Source: Flavobacterium sp. SUN052 (GTDB lineage: Bacteria > Bacteroidota > Bacteroidia > Flavobacteriales > Flavobacteriaceae). Taken from it: DNA of 64,000 nucleotides. This document shows positions 1 through 8,390 of the stretch, piece by piece; the first letter of the stretch is position 1; each line of letters starts with the position of its first letter. The notes under the pieces are model-generated. The model saw nothing but the letters and a program-made list of their open reading frames with translations. It ran no database searches and was not told the origin of the DNA. The DNA is taken from the NCBI RefSeq assembly GCF_028867935.1, contig NZ_JAPQNS010000001.1:806001-870000 (forward strand), given 5' to 3'. The position numbers were made by a program, and so were the translations under genes.

Positions 1-1
1 T

Positions 2-1153
2 AGTGAAGACCGTAACTTCCGTCCCGTCGACATGGAGTTTGCCCCCGATGGCTCGCTGTACCTCATCGACTGGCACAACATTCTGATTGGGCATATGCAG
101 CACAACGCCCGCGACCCCCTGCGCGACCATTCACACGGGCGGGTGTACCGAATTACCTATCCGTCGCGGCCACTGGTGACCCCCGCCCAAATCGACGGTG
201 CTTCTATCGAGACGTTGCTGGATAACCTGAAACTGCCTGAATACCGCACGCGCTACCGTACCCGCCGTGAATTGCGGGGCCGCAGTGCCGCCGAGGTATT
301 GCCAAAGTTGACCGCCTGGGTAGCCAAACTCGACAAAAACGATCCCCGCTACGAGCACTACCTGCTCGAAGGTTTGTGGGTAAGTTGGGGAATGAATAAA
401 GTCGACCAGAATTTGCTGAAGCGGGTACTCAAGTCACCCGATTATCATGCCCGGGCCGCTGCGGTTCAGGTGGTGCGTTACACGGGCCACCAGGTCCCTG
501 ACCAGGCTGATTTGCTGATGCAGGCCGTCCGCGATGACAACAGCCGGGTTCGACTGGATGCTATTGTGGCTGCCTCGTGGATTGGGAAAGAAAAAGGCTT
601 ACCCATCCTGGCTGAAGCGAATAAGAAGCCCATGGACGATTGGATGATTCACGCCTATGAAACGGCGGTGGCTCACCTAAACGGGGTACCCGTCAAGAAG
701 AAGAAAGAGATTACTCAAACATCGAGCCTCAAAGGTGAGGAGCTAGCCTTGTACACCAAAGGCCGCGAGATCTTTGCCAAAGAGGGCTACTGTATCACCT
801 GCCACCAACCCGACGGCAAGGGGCTCGCTGCCTCTGGATTTCCACCCCTGGCTGGCACAAACTGGGTATCGGGTAGCGAAGAACGGCTGATAAAGCTAAC
901 CCTGAAGGGTTTGCTTGGCCCGGTCGAAGTGGTGGGTAAAACCTATCCCGGCCAGGTGCCCATGACTCCGTTCGGGGGCTTGCTCAAAGACGATGAAATT
1001 GCTGCCGTGTTGACCTATGTTCGCAATTCATTTGGCAATCAGGCACCCGCCGTGATGCCCGAAAAGGTGAAGCAGGTTAGGGCTGCGGTTGCCCGTAAAC
1101 AGGATTTCTATTCTCCAGAGCAGTTGCTCAAAGAACATCCAATGGAAAAATAA
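2..1153 (+). CDS. Membrane-bound dehydrogenase/PVC-type heme-binding protein, C-terminal part (5' end outside window)
   Basis: The reading frame is open from the window edge, and the residues before the first ATG (position 32) continue the conserved stretch RPVDMEFAPDGSLYLIDWHN. That stretch is typical of the propeller end of large PVC-type putative membrane-bound dehydrogenases, so the gene is truncated by the window rather than starting at 32. A helical HEAT-like region follows. A C-terminal cytochrome c domain carries CITCH at about 791-805 and a later PMTPFGG segment that could supply the axial Met. Family knowledge suggests a periplasmic redox enzyme acting on sugars or alcohols; the substrate cannot be read here. 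The next gene, an epimerase-like TIM barrel, starts 19 nt downstream and is probably co-transcribed. Confidence 0.85.
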   Translation, partial: SEDRNFRPVDMEFAPDGSLYLIDWHNILIGHMQHNARDPLRDHSHGRVYRITYPSRPLVTPAQIDGASIETLLDNLKLPEYRTRYRTRRELRGRSAAEVLPKLTAWVAKLDKNDPRYEHYLLEGLWVSWGMNKVDQNLLKRVLKSPDYHARAAAVQVVRYTGHQVPDQADLLMQAVRDDNSRVRLDAIVAASWIGKEKGLPILAEANKKPMDDWMIHAYETAVAHLNGVPVKKKKEITQTSSLKGEELALYTKGREIFAKEGYCITCHQPDGKGLAASGFPPLAGTNWVSGSEERLIKLTLKGLLGPVEVVGKTYPGQVPMTPFGGLLKDDEIAAVLTYVRNSFGNQAPAVMPEKVKQVRAAVARKQDFYSPEQLLKEHPMEK

Positions 1154-1172
1154 AGTATAACCCTTACATTTT

Positions 1173-2060
1173 ATGACTTCGTCGACCACGTCACCCTATC
1201 GTCCGCCCATCGGGTTTAATCTGTTAGTCTGGACGGCCGCTATCTCCGAACAAATGAACCCCATTGCGGAGCGGCTAAAAACAATTGGCTACGACGGTAT
1301 TGAGTGTTTTATTGATAATCAGGATGTTTCTGTTTATAAACAGTTTGGTGACCACCTGACTCAGCTTGGGCTGGGTAGCACTTGTGTTACAGTTGTGGGG
1401 CCCGACGAAAACCCGGCTAGTGAGTCCGTATTGGTGCGTCAGCAGGCCATTGATCACCTGAAGGGCGTTGTTGATCGGGCTCATGCTCTGGGTGCATCTG
1501 TTATTTGCGGGCCGTTCCATTCTGCTTTTGCTGTTTTTAGCCGCCGGGAGCCACAAGCCAGCGAATATGCCCATAGCGCTGAAGTGCTCCACGCCGTTGG
1601 CGACTATGCCCAGCAGGCAAACATCATTCTGGCCCCTGAAGCACTAAACCGATTTGAGTGTTACCTCTGCAACACCATGGCGCAGTTGTCAGATCTGGTA
1701 CACCGTGCCGACCACCCTAATGTTCGGGCAATGTTCGATACGCACCACGCCAATATGGAAGAAAAACGGTTTCCAGAGGCTATCAAAACTATTGCCCCGG
1801 TACTGGCGCATGTTCACATCAGCGAAAACGACCGGGGAACGCCTGGTTCTGGTCATATTCCCTGGGACGATACGTTCAAGACGCTGGCTGAAGTGGATTA
1901 CCGCGGTTGGATGACCATTGAAGCTTTCACCCGCAATGATATCAACTTTGCCAACTCCATCAACGTATGGCGGGAATATAACGAACCCTGGCACATCGCT
2001 GAAAATGGATTGAAATTCATTCGGGAAATGCAGGATAAATATGCAAAGGCAGTTGTATAA
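1173..2060 (+). CDS. Sugar phosphate isomerase/epimerase family TIM barrel (ketose 3-epimerase / hydroxypyruvate isomerase-like)
   Basis: A 295-residue protein without a signal peptide. The motifs APEALNRFE, MFDTHHANMEE, HVHISENDRGTPGSGHIPW and MTIEAF match the Glu-Asp-His-Glu metal site of D-tagatose/D-psicose 3-epimerase-type enzymes in the xylose-isomerase-like TIM-barrel superfamily. Those enzymes epimerise or isomerise free keto sugars with a divalent metal. The first ATG is used because it lies just after the preceding stop and the fold begins about 10 residues in. It follows a dehydrogenase-like cytochrome protein with a short gap, which suggests a shared sugar-oxidation or sugar-conversion operon. 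The exact substrate is unknown; IolE- or Hyi-like activity is an alternative. Confidence 0.85.
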   Translation: MTSSTTSPYRPPIGFNLLVWTAAISEQMNPIAERLKTIGYDGIECFIDNQDVSVYKQFGDHLTQLGLGSTCVTVVGPDENPASESVLVRQQAIDHLKGVVDRAHALGASVICGPFHSAFAVFSRREPQASEYAHSAEVLHAVGDYAQQANIILAPEALNRFECYLCNTMAQLSDLVHRADHPNVRAMFDTHHANMEEKRFPEAIKTIAPVLAHVHISENDRGTPGSGHIPWDDTFKTLAEVDYRGWMTIEAFTRNDINFANSINVWREYNEPWHIAENGLKFIREMQDKYAKAVV

Positions 2061-2128
2061 AATCCTCAGTATACCGCATGAACGGTGTTGTCTTAGAATT
2101 CGTTATTAATGAAAGGACTTACTTCATC

Positions 2129-2764
2129 ATGCGATTCATTCCATTAGTTGCCTTATTTGTGTTGTTTCTGACGGGCAGTGTCCGGGCTCAGGATACTACT
2201 CCCGCCGTTTTGCCGAAGCTCAAAGCGGGCGAAGCAGTAGCCACGTTTGCCGGTGGTTGTTTCTGGGCGCAGGAAGAAGGTTTCGATCAACTGAAAGGTG
2301 TTCGGGAAGTTGTTTCCGGCTATGCGGGCGGCACTGTTGCGAACCCGACCTATGAGCAGGTTGGCACCGACAAAACGGGTCATGCTGAATCGGTACAGGT
2401 CTATTACGATCCAACCAAAATCAGTTACCGCGATTTGCTCGATGCGTTTTTTGCGGGCCACGACCCAACCACGCTCAACCGGCAAGGTCCTGATGTGGGA
2501 AGGGATTATCGTTCGGTAGCGTTTTACCGTACCCCTGCCGAAAAACAGGAGATTATGGATGCTATTGCGCGGGTGAATGAGTCAAAGCATTACCCCAATC
2601 GGGTTGTAACGGAAGTGACCCCTTTCACAGCCTTTTACCCCGCTGAACAGTATCACCAGAACTATTGTCGGCTGCATCCCGACCAACCCTACATCCGGCA
2701 GGTGTCAATGCCAAAAGTTGAAAAGCTGCGCAAGGCGATGCACGGAAAGCTGAAGAAAGAATAA
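2129..2764 (+). CDS. msrA: Peptide-methionine (S)-S-oxide reductase MsrA, exported form
   Basis: MsrA reduces methionine-S-sulfoxide in oxidised proteins using thioredoxin-type reductants. The diagnostic GGCFWAQEEGF motif is present, with catalytic Cys at about residue 44 of the chosen start. YRSVAFYR and EQYHQNYCRLHPDQPYI are also typical of the family. An ATG at 2078 is in frame, but starting at 2129 gives a clean signal peptide (MRFIPLVALFVLFLTGSVRAQ) and leaves an AAAGGA-like site upstream, so I prefer 2129. The 211-residue product should act in the periplasm or be membrane-anchored. A perfect hairpin containing its stop codon forms a bidirectional terminator with the convergent gene. Confidence 0.93.
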   Translation: MRFIPLVALFVLFLTGSVRAQDTTPAVLPKLKAGEAVATFAGGCFWAQEEGFDQLKGVREVVSGYAGGTVANPTYEQVGTDKTGHAESVQVYYDPTKISYRDLLDAFFAGHDPTTLNRQGPDVGRDYRSVAFYRTPAEKQEIMDAIARVNESKHYPNRVVTEVTPFTAFYPAEQYHQNYCRLHPDQPYIRQVSMPKVEKLRKAMHGKLKKE

Positions 2765-2813
2765 CAGAAACAAAAACGGCCTCATTCCTGAGGCCGTTTT
2801 TGTTTCTGTTATT
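2760..2813. terminator. Bidirectional intrinsic terminator containing both flanking stop codons
   Basis: Perfect 25-bp inverted repeat (2760-2784 and 2789-2813) with the 4-nt loop TTCC. The stem has an A/T-rich base on both sides (CAAAAACGGCC / GGCCGTTTTTG). The stop of msrA (2762-2764) and the stop of the minus-strand lipoprotein gene (2809-2811) are both inside the stem. Confidence 0.85.
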
Positions 2814-3258
2814 GAGCCGTTTTCTTGGCGGTCATAATATCCCGGTAAACAATTCCGGTTTTTGAATCGGTTTGCTGCACATCAATGTTGATGGAAGACC
2901 CGTCGGCCGTGCCAATTTTCTGGGTGCCAAAATACATATCGTAGCCACTGCCGTTGCTTCGCAGATTAACGGACCCTAAAATGGACGTTTGGTCGGAATA
3001 GCCCGTCAGCTTGATAGTTTGCGTCAGCAAAACCACCGAAGCCGAATCGCGCCGGGCCGTCAGCGAACCCGACAACGAATTGGTGCCATCACTCGCAGGA
3101 AGGTCATATTCATACAGAATAACGCCCGCAGAATCGCTCCGAATGTACGAGAGCGGATACACACCGGCAACCACGCTGCCTGCATCGGGTGTAACATCGT
3201 TTTTAGTTGTGCAGGCCGCTACCAGCGCGAATACGAAGACAATCAGTAGATTTTTCAT
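2809..3258 (-). CDS. Small hypothetical lipoprotein
   Basis: 149 residues. The N-terminus (MKNLLIVFVFALVAACTTKND) is a lipoprotein signal with lipobox VAAC, so the mature protein would be anchored in the outer or inner membrane. The rest is rich in Ser, Thr and Gly with alternating hydrophobics, consistent with a small beta-sandwich. I recognise no family. It is monocistronic: convergent with msrA over a shared terminator and divergent from the SEDS-PBP fusion gene. Confidence 0.75.
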   Translation of the reverse strand: MKNLLIVFVFALVAACTTKNDVTPDAGSVVAGVYPLSYIRSDSAGVILYEYDLPASDGTNSLSGSLTARRDSASVVLLTQTIKLTGYSDQTSILGSVNLRSNGSGYDMYFGTQKIGTADGSSINIDVQQTDSKTGIVYRDIMTAKKTAQ

Positions 3259-3414
3259 AAGAGATAATAAAGGTTGATTCCTACTTTCGTGTACAATAGC
3301 CCATACTCCATTGTCCGTTTAGTTGTTGCAACAACCAAAAAAATGCAGAGAAATTATTGAAAATTCCATGGCGCTGGTGCAAAACAACCTGACAATGGAG
3401 ACGTTGTTTGAAAG

Positions 3415-6400
3415 ATGAAAAACAGTTTATTTTCCACTGAGCGGGGCTACCTGCTTGGCGCAACGGCCCTGTTGCTGTTGCTATTTATACGTTTATATGT
3501 CAACCGACAACCCGTGCTCAATACCGCCGAGAGCGACTATAGAGCGGGTCTCAAACTAAACCTGCAACCCGGATTGGAGGCCAACTCCATCCAACGACTA
3601 CTCCGGCAGGGCAACTACCTCACCGATCCCCGCGACATTGCCCTGGTTGCTGATTCGCTTCCCGCCAAACTCGAGCGGGAAGGCGCTCCCGAAAATCTGG
3701 GAACTATCAACAAACGGAATTTTGCCATTCAAACTCCGCTGGCCTGGAAAAGCCCGATTGGTGGAGCCGCTTTTCAAAGCCGCCTGCGGGCGTCCCGGCA
3801 GCAAATCGGCTTAGATTCAGTAACATATAATAAGGAACTGAATAGCCCCAAACCGTACCCGTCAACGGTGGGGTCTCCCAACTCGGGACTGCAACTAGCT
3901 GGGCAGGTGGTAGACAACGCCCCGGAGCCACGTCCTTTATCAGGTGTTCTAGTTCAACTAGAATTACATCAGTCACGGCCAGATGCAGCTGACGATACAC
4001 CTAATGCGCTCGTTTTTGCCCGCACCGATGCCAATGGACGTTTTGCGTTTTCAGGTCTACGCCCGGAGGGGGGCTACAGCGTACTACCGCTCAAACCGGG
4101 TTTCGAGTTTGGTGGTCGACGGGGTTCTGCAAAGCTCACTGCCTCGACGGATTATATTTTTACAGCCCGCCCGCACACGCTTCGGCTTATTGGGACGGTG
4201 GCGTATGGCCAAATCAAAAGCGACCGGGCCTTTACGGTACGCACGCCCGACGAATTTCGGTTGATGTTCTGGATGCAGGTGGGTTTATTTCTGCTGGCGT
4301 TCTGGGTGGTGCATGCTGTATGGACGCTTCGGCGGTTCCAGCCCGACCCACTCTTGCTGCCTATTCTCATGATGCTGACCGGCATCTCGGTGCTGATATT
4401 ACTGGCTATTCAGGAACCCCTATCCGACACGTTTTATGGAGGACAGGCGGTTTTAGGCGTAGGCCTGGGGTTGTTGGGCTTGACAATTGTGTCGCAACTG
4501 CCCATTGGGAAATTTTATACGCGCTGGTGGTTTGATCCGCTGATGAACTTGCGGAAGCGATCCGTTTTTCGGCTTACGGGCTGGACATGGTTACTGCTGG
4601 CGTTTGGGTTGGCGGGCCTTACACTGGCTTTCGGAACGGGTCCGGAAGGTAGTGGGGTACGGGTCAATTTGCGGATTGGAGGTTTGCTCTTTCAACCCAG
4701 TGAACTTACCAAATACCTCATGCTGCTGTTTTTGGCGGGTTTTTTTGCCGCCAACGAAGAACAACTCCGCACGTTACCCGACTTGCGCTGGCGGTTTAGG
4801 GTGAGCATCGGCGTATTTCTCGGAACGGGTATTCTGATGGGTTTGTACCTGTTGCTGGGCGACATGGGACCGGCGCTGGTAATCGGCTTTACCTTCCTGC
4901 TGTTCTATACCATCGCCCGCCAAACGCTGGGAATCACCCTACTTGCTGGTCTTATTTATGGCGTTTCACTTTGGCTGTTGTCAGGACTGATGGCTACGCT
5001 GGTGGGTGTAGTGATGGCCATTGTGTTGCTGGTCTGGAAAGGCCATGCCCGCACTGCCACCAGTACAGGCTGGCTGGCTTTATTAGCTGAAGGGCCAGTG
5101 CTGCTTGTAATGGTGATTGCTGCGTTTGCTTTCGGCGATCAGATTCCCGTGGTGGGCGACCGACTGGCCGACCGCAAAGCCATGTGGGTAAGTCCCTGGA
5201 ACAACGATGTGTATGGGGGAGACCACCTGGCGCATAGCTTCTGGACACTGGCAACGGGTGGCTGGACCGGCCAGGGCTTAGGGAAGGGCTTTGCTACCGC
5301 CATGCCTGCCGCCCACACCGACATGATTTTGCCTAGTTTGGCCGAAGAACTAGGTTGGCTGGGGTTGGTAGCCGTGTTTTTGCTGTTGTTCCTGTTGATT
5401 CACCGGACGCTGTTGCACGCGCGTCAGTCTGGGCAGCCTTTCAGTTTTTATTTGTGCGCGGGCATTGCGCTGGCAACTGGCGTTCAGTTTTTGCTCATTG
5501 CGGGCGGCTCGCTGGGCCTAGTGCCGCTCACGGGTATTTCAGTACCGTTTCTGAGCTACGGAAACGTATCGCTGATTATCAACCTCACGGCAATGGGTGT
5601 AGTATTTGCGGTGGCTAACCGACCCGGCGTAGCCCTGCAATATGATTACCTCGAAAAACATTACGACCCCGTTTTAGCCACTGGTATTGCCGGATTTCTG
5701 ATTGGGTCGCTGGTGCTGGCCGGGCGGGCGGGCGAGGTATCGCTCCTGAACTGGTCGGACTATATTGTGCGGCCCAGCCGGGTGTTGAGCCGCGATGGTT
5801 TACCCGTTTACAGTTACAACCCGCGCATCAATCGCCTGACCGATGCGTTAGCTGCCGGAACCCTCTACGACCGGGGCGGGCGCGTGCTGGCTACCAGTTC
5901 ACCCGATACGGTACGCCGGAATATGCCGCAGCTACGCAAGGCTGGGCTCGATAATGAATCGGTTATGGCCATGACTCGTCGGCGGCTGAAACGGTTTTAT
6001 CCCTTTGGCGAACAGATGTTTTTCTGGGTGGGCGATGCCAATACACGTCTGTTCTGGGGGCAACAAAACGGCTATTTTGCCGAAGCCGCTCACCTCAGCG
6101 ACTTACGAGGCTTCGATAATCATCCCCAGCAAAATACGCTAATCACCAGCCGGTACAAGGCCGACCGCTTTACGCCCGCCGTGAGCCGCCCGCTGACATT
6201 ACCCTTGTATGATTATAGTGAACTGGCCCCGGCATTGCGGTCGGGAATCGATGGGAGGGTGGTTGACGAATATAAAGCCCGGAATCGAAACCTGCACCTG
6301 AGTGTCGATGCATCGCTTCAGGTTGCCCTGCAAAACGCATTGGCTGGATCAGAATTCAGTGACAAACGGCTGTCAGTGGCGGTAATGGATGCGTCAACGG

Positions 6401-7401
6401 GCGAGGTGTTGGCGTCGGCGCTGCACCCGCTGCCCAACCTGCAAAAACCCGACGAGATGACCTTGCCGGACCGCGAACGGATGTCCTTGCCGTACCTGGT
6501 CACCGACCGCGACCTGGCCATGACGTATCCAACGGCACCGGGTTCAACTGCAAAAATCATGACGGCAACGGCGGCCCTGAACAAACTGGGTATGGAAGCC
6601 GCCGAGGTAAGTCTGCCCGTCAGTTGCGGAGAAATTATTCGCCGGGGTAAAGTGGAGAGCGAACCCTGTGGTGGTCAGGTTGATATGCGGCAGGCAATTG
6701 TCCGGTCGAGTAACGTCTACTTCATCCGGCTGGCCAACGATTACGCGCTGGACAACGAAATGGCAAACCTGTATCTGGCTACGGGTATGAACATCGATTA
6801 TGTTGGCGGGTATTCCTTTGTTGATTCACATACACCCACCGACAGAGCCAATATCCTGCAACACTGGCGCGATTCGTCGTTTGTGGTTCGTCGGAAATTG
6901 TACCAAGATTTACGGTATCCCCGGCGGTATCGGAGCGAATTTTCGGGACTTGCCTGGGGGCAGGGTCAGCTAACGACCGCACCGGCTGGTTTGGCTCGCA
7001 TGGCTGGAGCGGTGGCTAACCACGGTGTGATGCAACCGTCGCGTTATGTAGTACGCCGTGCCGGAAAACCCGTTCCGCTGGCTAAGGGCGTAGTGTTAAC
7101 GCAGCAACCTGCCGCCGATCTGCTGCGCGATTTTATGATTGAGCAGTCGAACCCCGGCGGGCGGGCTAAAATTGAAGTGAGCAAGGTGGCGGGTAAAACC
7201 GGAACCCCAGAACGGATGGTGCTGGGCGAGAAACAAAACGACGGCTGGTACGTGTTTTTTGCACCCACGCCCAACGGAAAGTCGCACACGGTAACCTGCG
7301 TGCGAATGGAATTGGGAAAGTCGTCGGCCGACGCGGTGAAACTGGCGAATACTACCATTGCTCCAATTCTGAAGGAACGGGGTTATCTGGGTTCGTTTTA
7401 G
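3415..7401 (+). CDS. SEDS glycosyltransferase (FtsW/RodA) fused to a class B penicillin-binding transpeptidase
   Basis: A single 1328-residue open frame. Residues ~8-27 form a membrane anchor, ~165-245 resemble a carboxypeptidase-regulatory-like beta-sandwich, and ~285-750 hold a multi-pass SEDS domain with the FQPSELTK signature (F426-E430), HTDMILPSLAEELGWLG (putative catalytic Asp636) and YGNVSLIINL. Residues ~850-1325 are a bPBP: pedestal motif GTLYDRGGRVLA, then SxxK (S1044-K1047), SSN (1098-1100) and KTGT (1261-1264). SEDS proteins polymerise lipid II and bPBPs cross-link the strands, so this polypeptide carries both steps of peptidoglycan synthesis. Separate FtsW and RodA are about 400 residues and bPBPs 600-700, so the length fits a true fusion. 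All three transpeptidase motifs are intact. Divergent from a lipoprotein gene and followed by a terminator, so probably monocistronic. Confidence 0.93.
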   Translation: MKNSLFSTERGYLLGATALLLLLFIRLYVNRQPVLNTAESDYRAGLKLNLQPGLEANSIQRLLRQGNYLTDPRDIALVADSLPAKLEREGAPENLGTINKRNFAIQTPLAWKSPIGGAAFQSRLRASRQQIGLDSVTYNKELNSPKPYPSTVGSPNSGLQLAGQVVDNAPEPRPLSGVLVQLELHQSRPDAADDTPNALVFARTDANGRFAFSGLRPEGGYSVLPLKPGFEFGGRRGSAKLTASTDYIFTARPHTLRLIGTVAYGQIKSDRAFTVRTPDEFRLMFWMQVGLFLLAFWVVHAVWTLRRFQPDPLLLPILMMLTGISVLILLAIQEPLSDTFYGGQAVLGVGLGLLGLTIVSQLPIGKFYTRWWFDPLMNLRKRSVFRLTGWTWLLLAFGLAGLTLAFGTGPEGSGVRVNLRIGGLLFQPSELTKYLMLLFLAGFFAANEEQLRTLPDLRWRFRVSIGVFLGTGILMGLYLLLGDMGPALVIGFTFLLFYTIARQTLGITLLAGLIYGVSLWLLSGLMATLVGVVMAIVLLVWKGHARTATSTGWLALLAEGPVLLVMVIAAFAFGDQIPVVGDRLADRKAMWVSPWNNDVYGGDHLAHSFWTLATGGWTGQGLGKGFATAMPAAHTDMILPSLAEELGWLGLVAVFLLLFLLIHRTLLHARQSGQPFSFYLCAGIALATGVQFLLIAGGSLGLVPLTGISVPFLSYGNVSLIINLTAMGVVFAVANRPGVALQYDYLEKHYDPVLATGIAGFLIGSLVLAGRAGEVSLLNWSDYIVRPSRVLSRDGLPVYSYNPRINRLTDALAAGTLYDRGGRVLATSSPDTVRRNMPQLRKAGLDNESVMAMTRRRLKRFYPFGEQMFFWVGDANTRLFWGQQNGYFAEAAHLSDLRGFDNHPQQNTLITSRYKADRFTPAVSRPLTLPLYDYSELAPALRSGIDGRVVDEYKARNRNLHLSVDASLQVALQNALAGSEFSDKRLSVAVMDASTGEVLASALHPLPNLQKPDEMTLPDRERMSLPYLVTDRDLAMTYPTAPGSTAKIMTATAALNKLGMEAAEVSLPVSCGEIIRRGKVESEPCGGQVDMRQAIVRSSNVYFIRLANDYALDNEMANLYLATGMNIDYVGGYSFVDSHTPTDRANILQHWRDSSFVVRRKLYQDLRYPRRYRSEFSGLAWGQGQLTTAPAGLARMAGAVANHGVMQPSRYVVRRAGKPVPLAKGVVLTQQPAADLLRDFMIEQSNPGGRAKIEVSKVAGKTGTPERMVLGEKQNDGWYVFFAPTPNGKSHTVTCVRMELGKSSADAVKLANTTIAPILKERGYLGSF

Positions 7402-7458
7402 GGAACTGGACAAATACAGGACCTGACTGGCCACATCACCTGTATATAAAGACTAGTT

Positions 7459-7500
7459 AAAAGCCGGTAATTTCTTCAGAAACTTACCGGCTTTTTTGTT
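7459..7500 (+). terminator. Rho-independent terminator after the SEDS-PBP gene
   Basis: The stem AAAAGCCGGTAA...TTACCGGCTTTT (with one bulged base) closes a short loop and is followed by a T run (CTTTTTTGTT). It lies about 60 nt after the stop codon. Confidence 0.8.
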
Positions 7501-7605
7501 GCCCAACAGTTTTTTGCAAAAATGCGAGGGGCTGTATAGTAACCTGTTGACCTTTTAACGTATTTTTAAAGCCATATCCTTCTTCTTAGTCTACACACTG
7601 TCATT

Positions 7606-8358
7606 ATGTCGCATTTTCGGGTCGCGCTTCTTGTCCTGTTTGTATCAGCCCGTGCGTCTGCTCAAGGTCTTAAGCCCGACAGCTCGTTTATCCAACTCGC
7701 TGGCAATCAAGTCGTCGAACAATATAACAAGGCGATTTACAAACAAGCGCATGTGTATGATGGCAATGAATACATTACGCACGACTTCCGCATCAAAGTT
7801 CACCCGTTTTACCGGGTTGATAGTTTGCAAACGGGTACCGTTTTCTATAATGGCGTACGGTACGACAACGTACGGATGCTGTATGACATCGTGCGGGATG
7901 AGTTGGCCGTTCAGCCACCCGAAGGAGCTTACCGGATTCGCTTAAGAAATGAACATCTCACTTCGTTCACAATTGGCCCCTATACGTTTACACGAATTGG
8001 TGCGGACCCATTGTTTGGCGGAGTGTCGATTGGGGATAGTGCAGTGGGTATACCAGCCGGATTTTACGAAGTGCTGCACGACGGTCGGGTAAAAGCTTTG
8101 TCGCGCCGGGTAAAAATTGTTCACGAAGACATTTCACAGGGCTTTTATAAAGCCGACTATCAGCAGAAAGACCGTTTCTTTGTCCTGAAAGAGGGTGTAT
8201 ATCATGAAGTAAAAACGAAACGATCACTGCTTACTTTGTTTCCAGATCAGTTCAAAATACTGCGTAAACATATACGCAGCCAGGGTCTAAAATTCAACGA
8301 TTCAGGACGCGAAGAAGCCATTGCCTCAACGGTTCGGTACTATGAGTCGTTGCCGTAG
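7606..8358 (+). CDS. Hypothetical secreted protein upstream of a TonB receptor
   Basis: 250 residues with a signal peptide ending around ARASAQG. No domain recognised. The mature part is rich in Tyr, Arg and Val with alternating polar and hydrophobic strands, and has repeated YxxxDSLQTGTVFYNG- and VRMLYDIV-like stretches. No lipobox, so it would be a soluble periplasmic or outer-membrane-associated protein. Its stop is 32 nt before the preferred start of the TonB-dependent receptor gene on the same strand, which suggests one transcript and a shared outer-membrane role. Confidence 0.75.
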   Translation: MSHFRVALLVLFVSARASAQGLKPDSSFIQLAGNQVVEQYNKAIYKQAHVYDGNEYITHDFRIKVHPFYRVDSLQTGTVFYNGVRYDNVRMLYDIVRDELAVQPPEGAYRIRLRNEHLTSFTIGPYTFTRIGADPLFGGVSIGDSAVGIPAGFYEVLHDGRVKALSRRVKIVHEDISQGFYKADYQQKDRFFVLKEGVYHEVKTKRSLLTLFPDQFKILRKHIRSQGLKFNDSGREEAIASTVRYYESLP

Positions 8359-8390
8359 TATTGCTTCCACCACACATAAACGAAGTGAGT

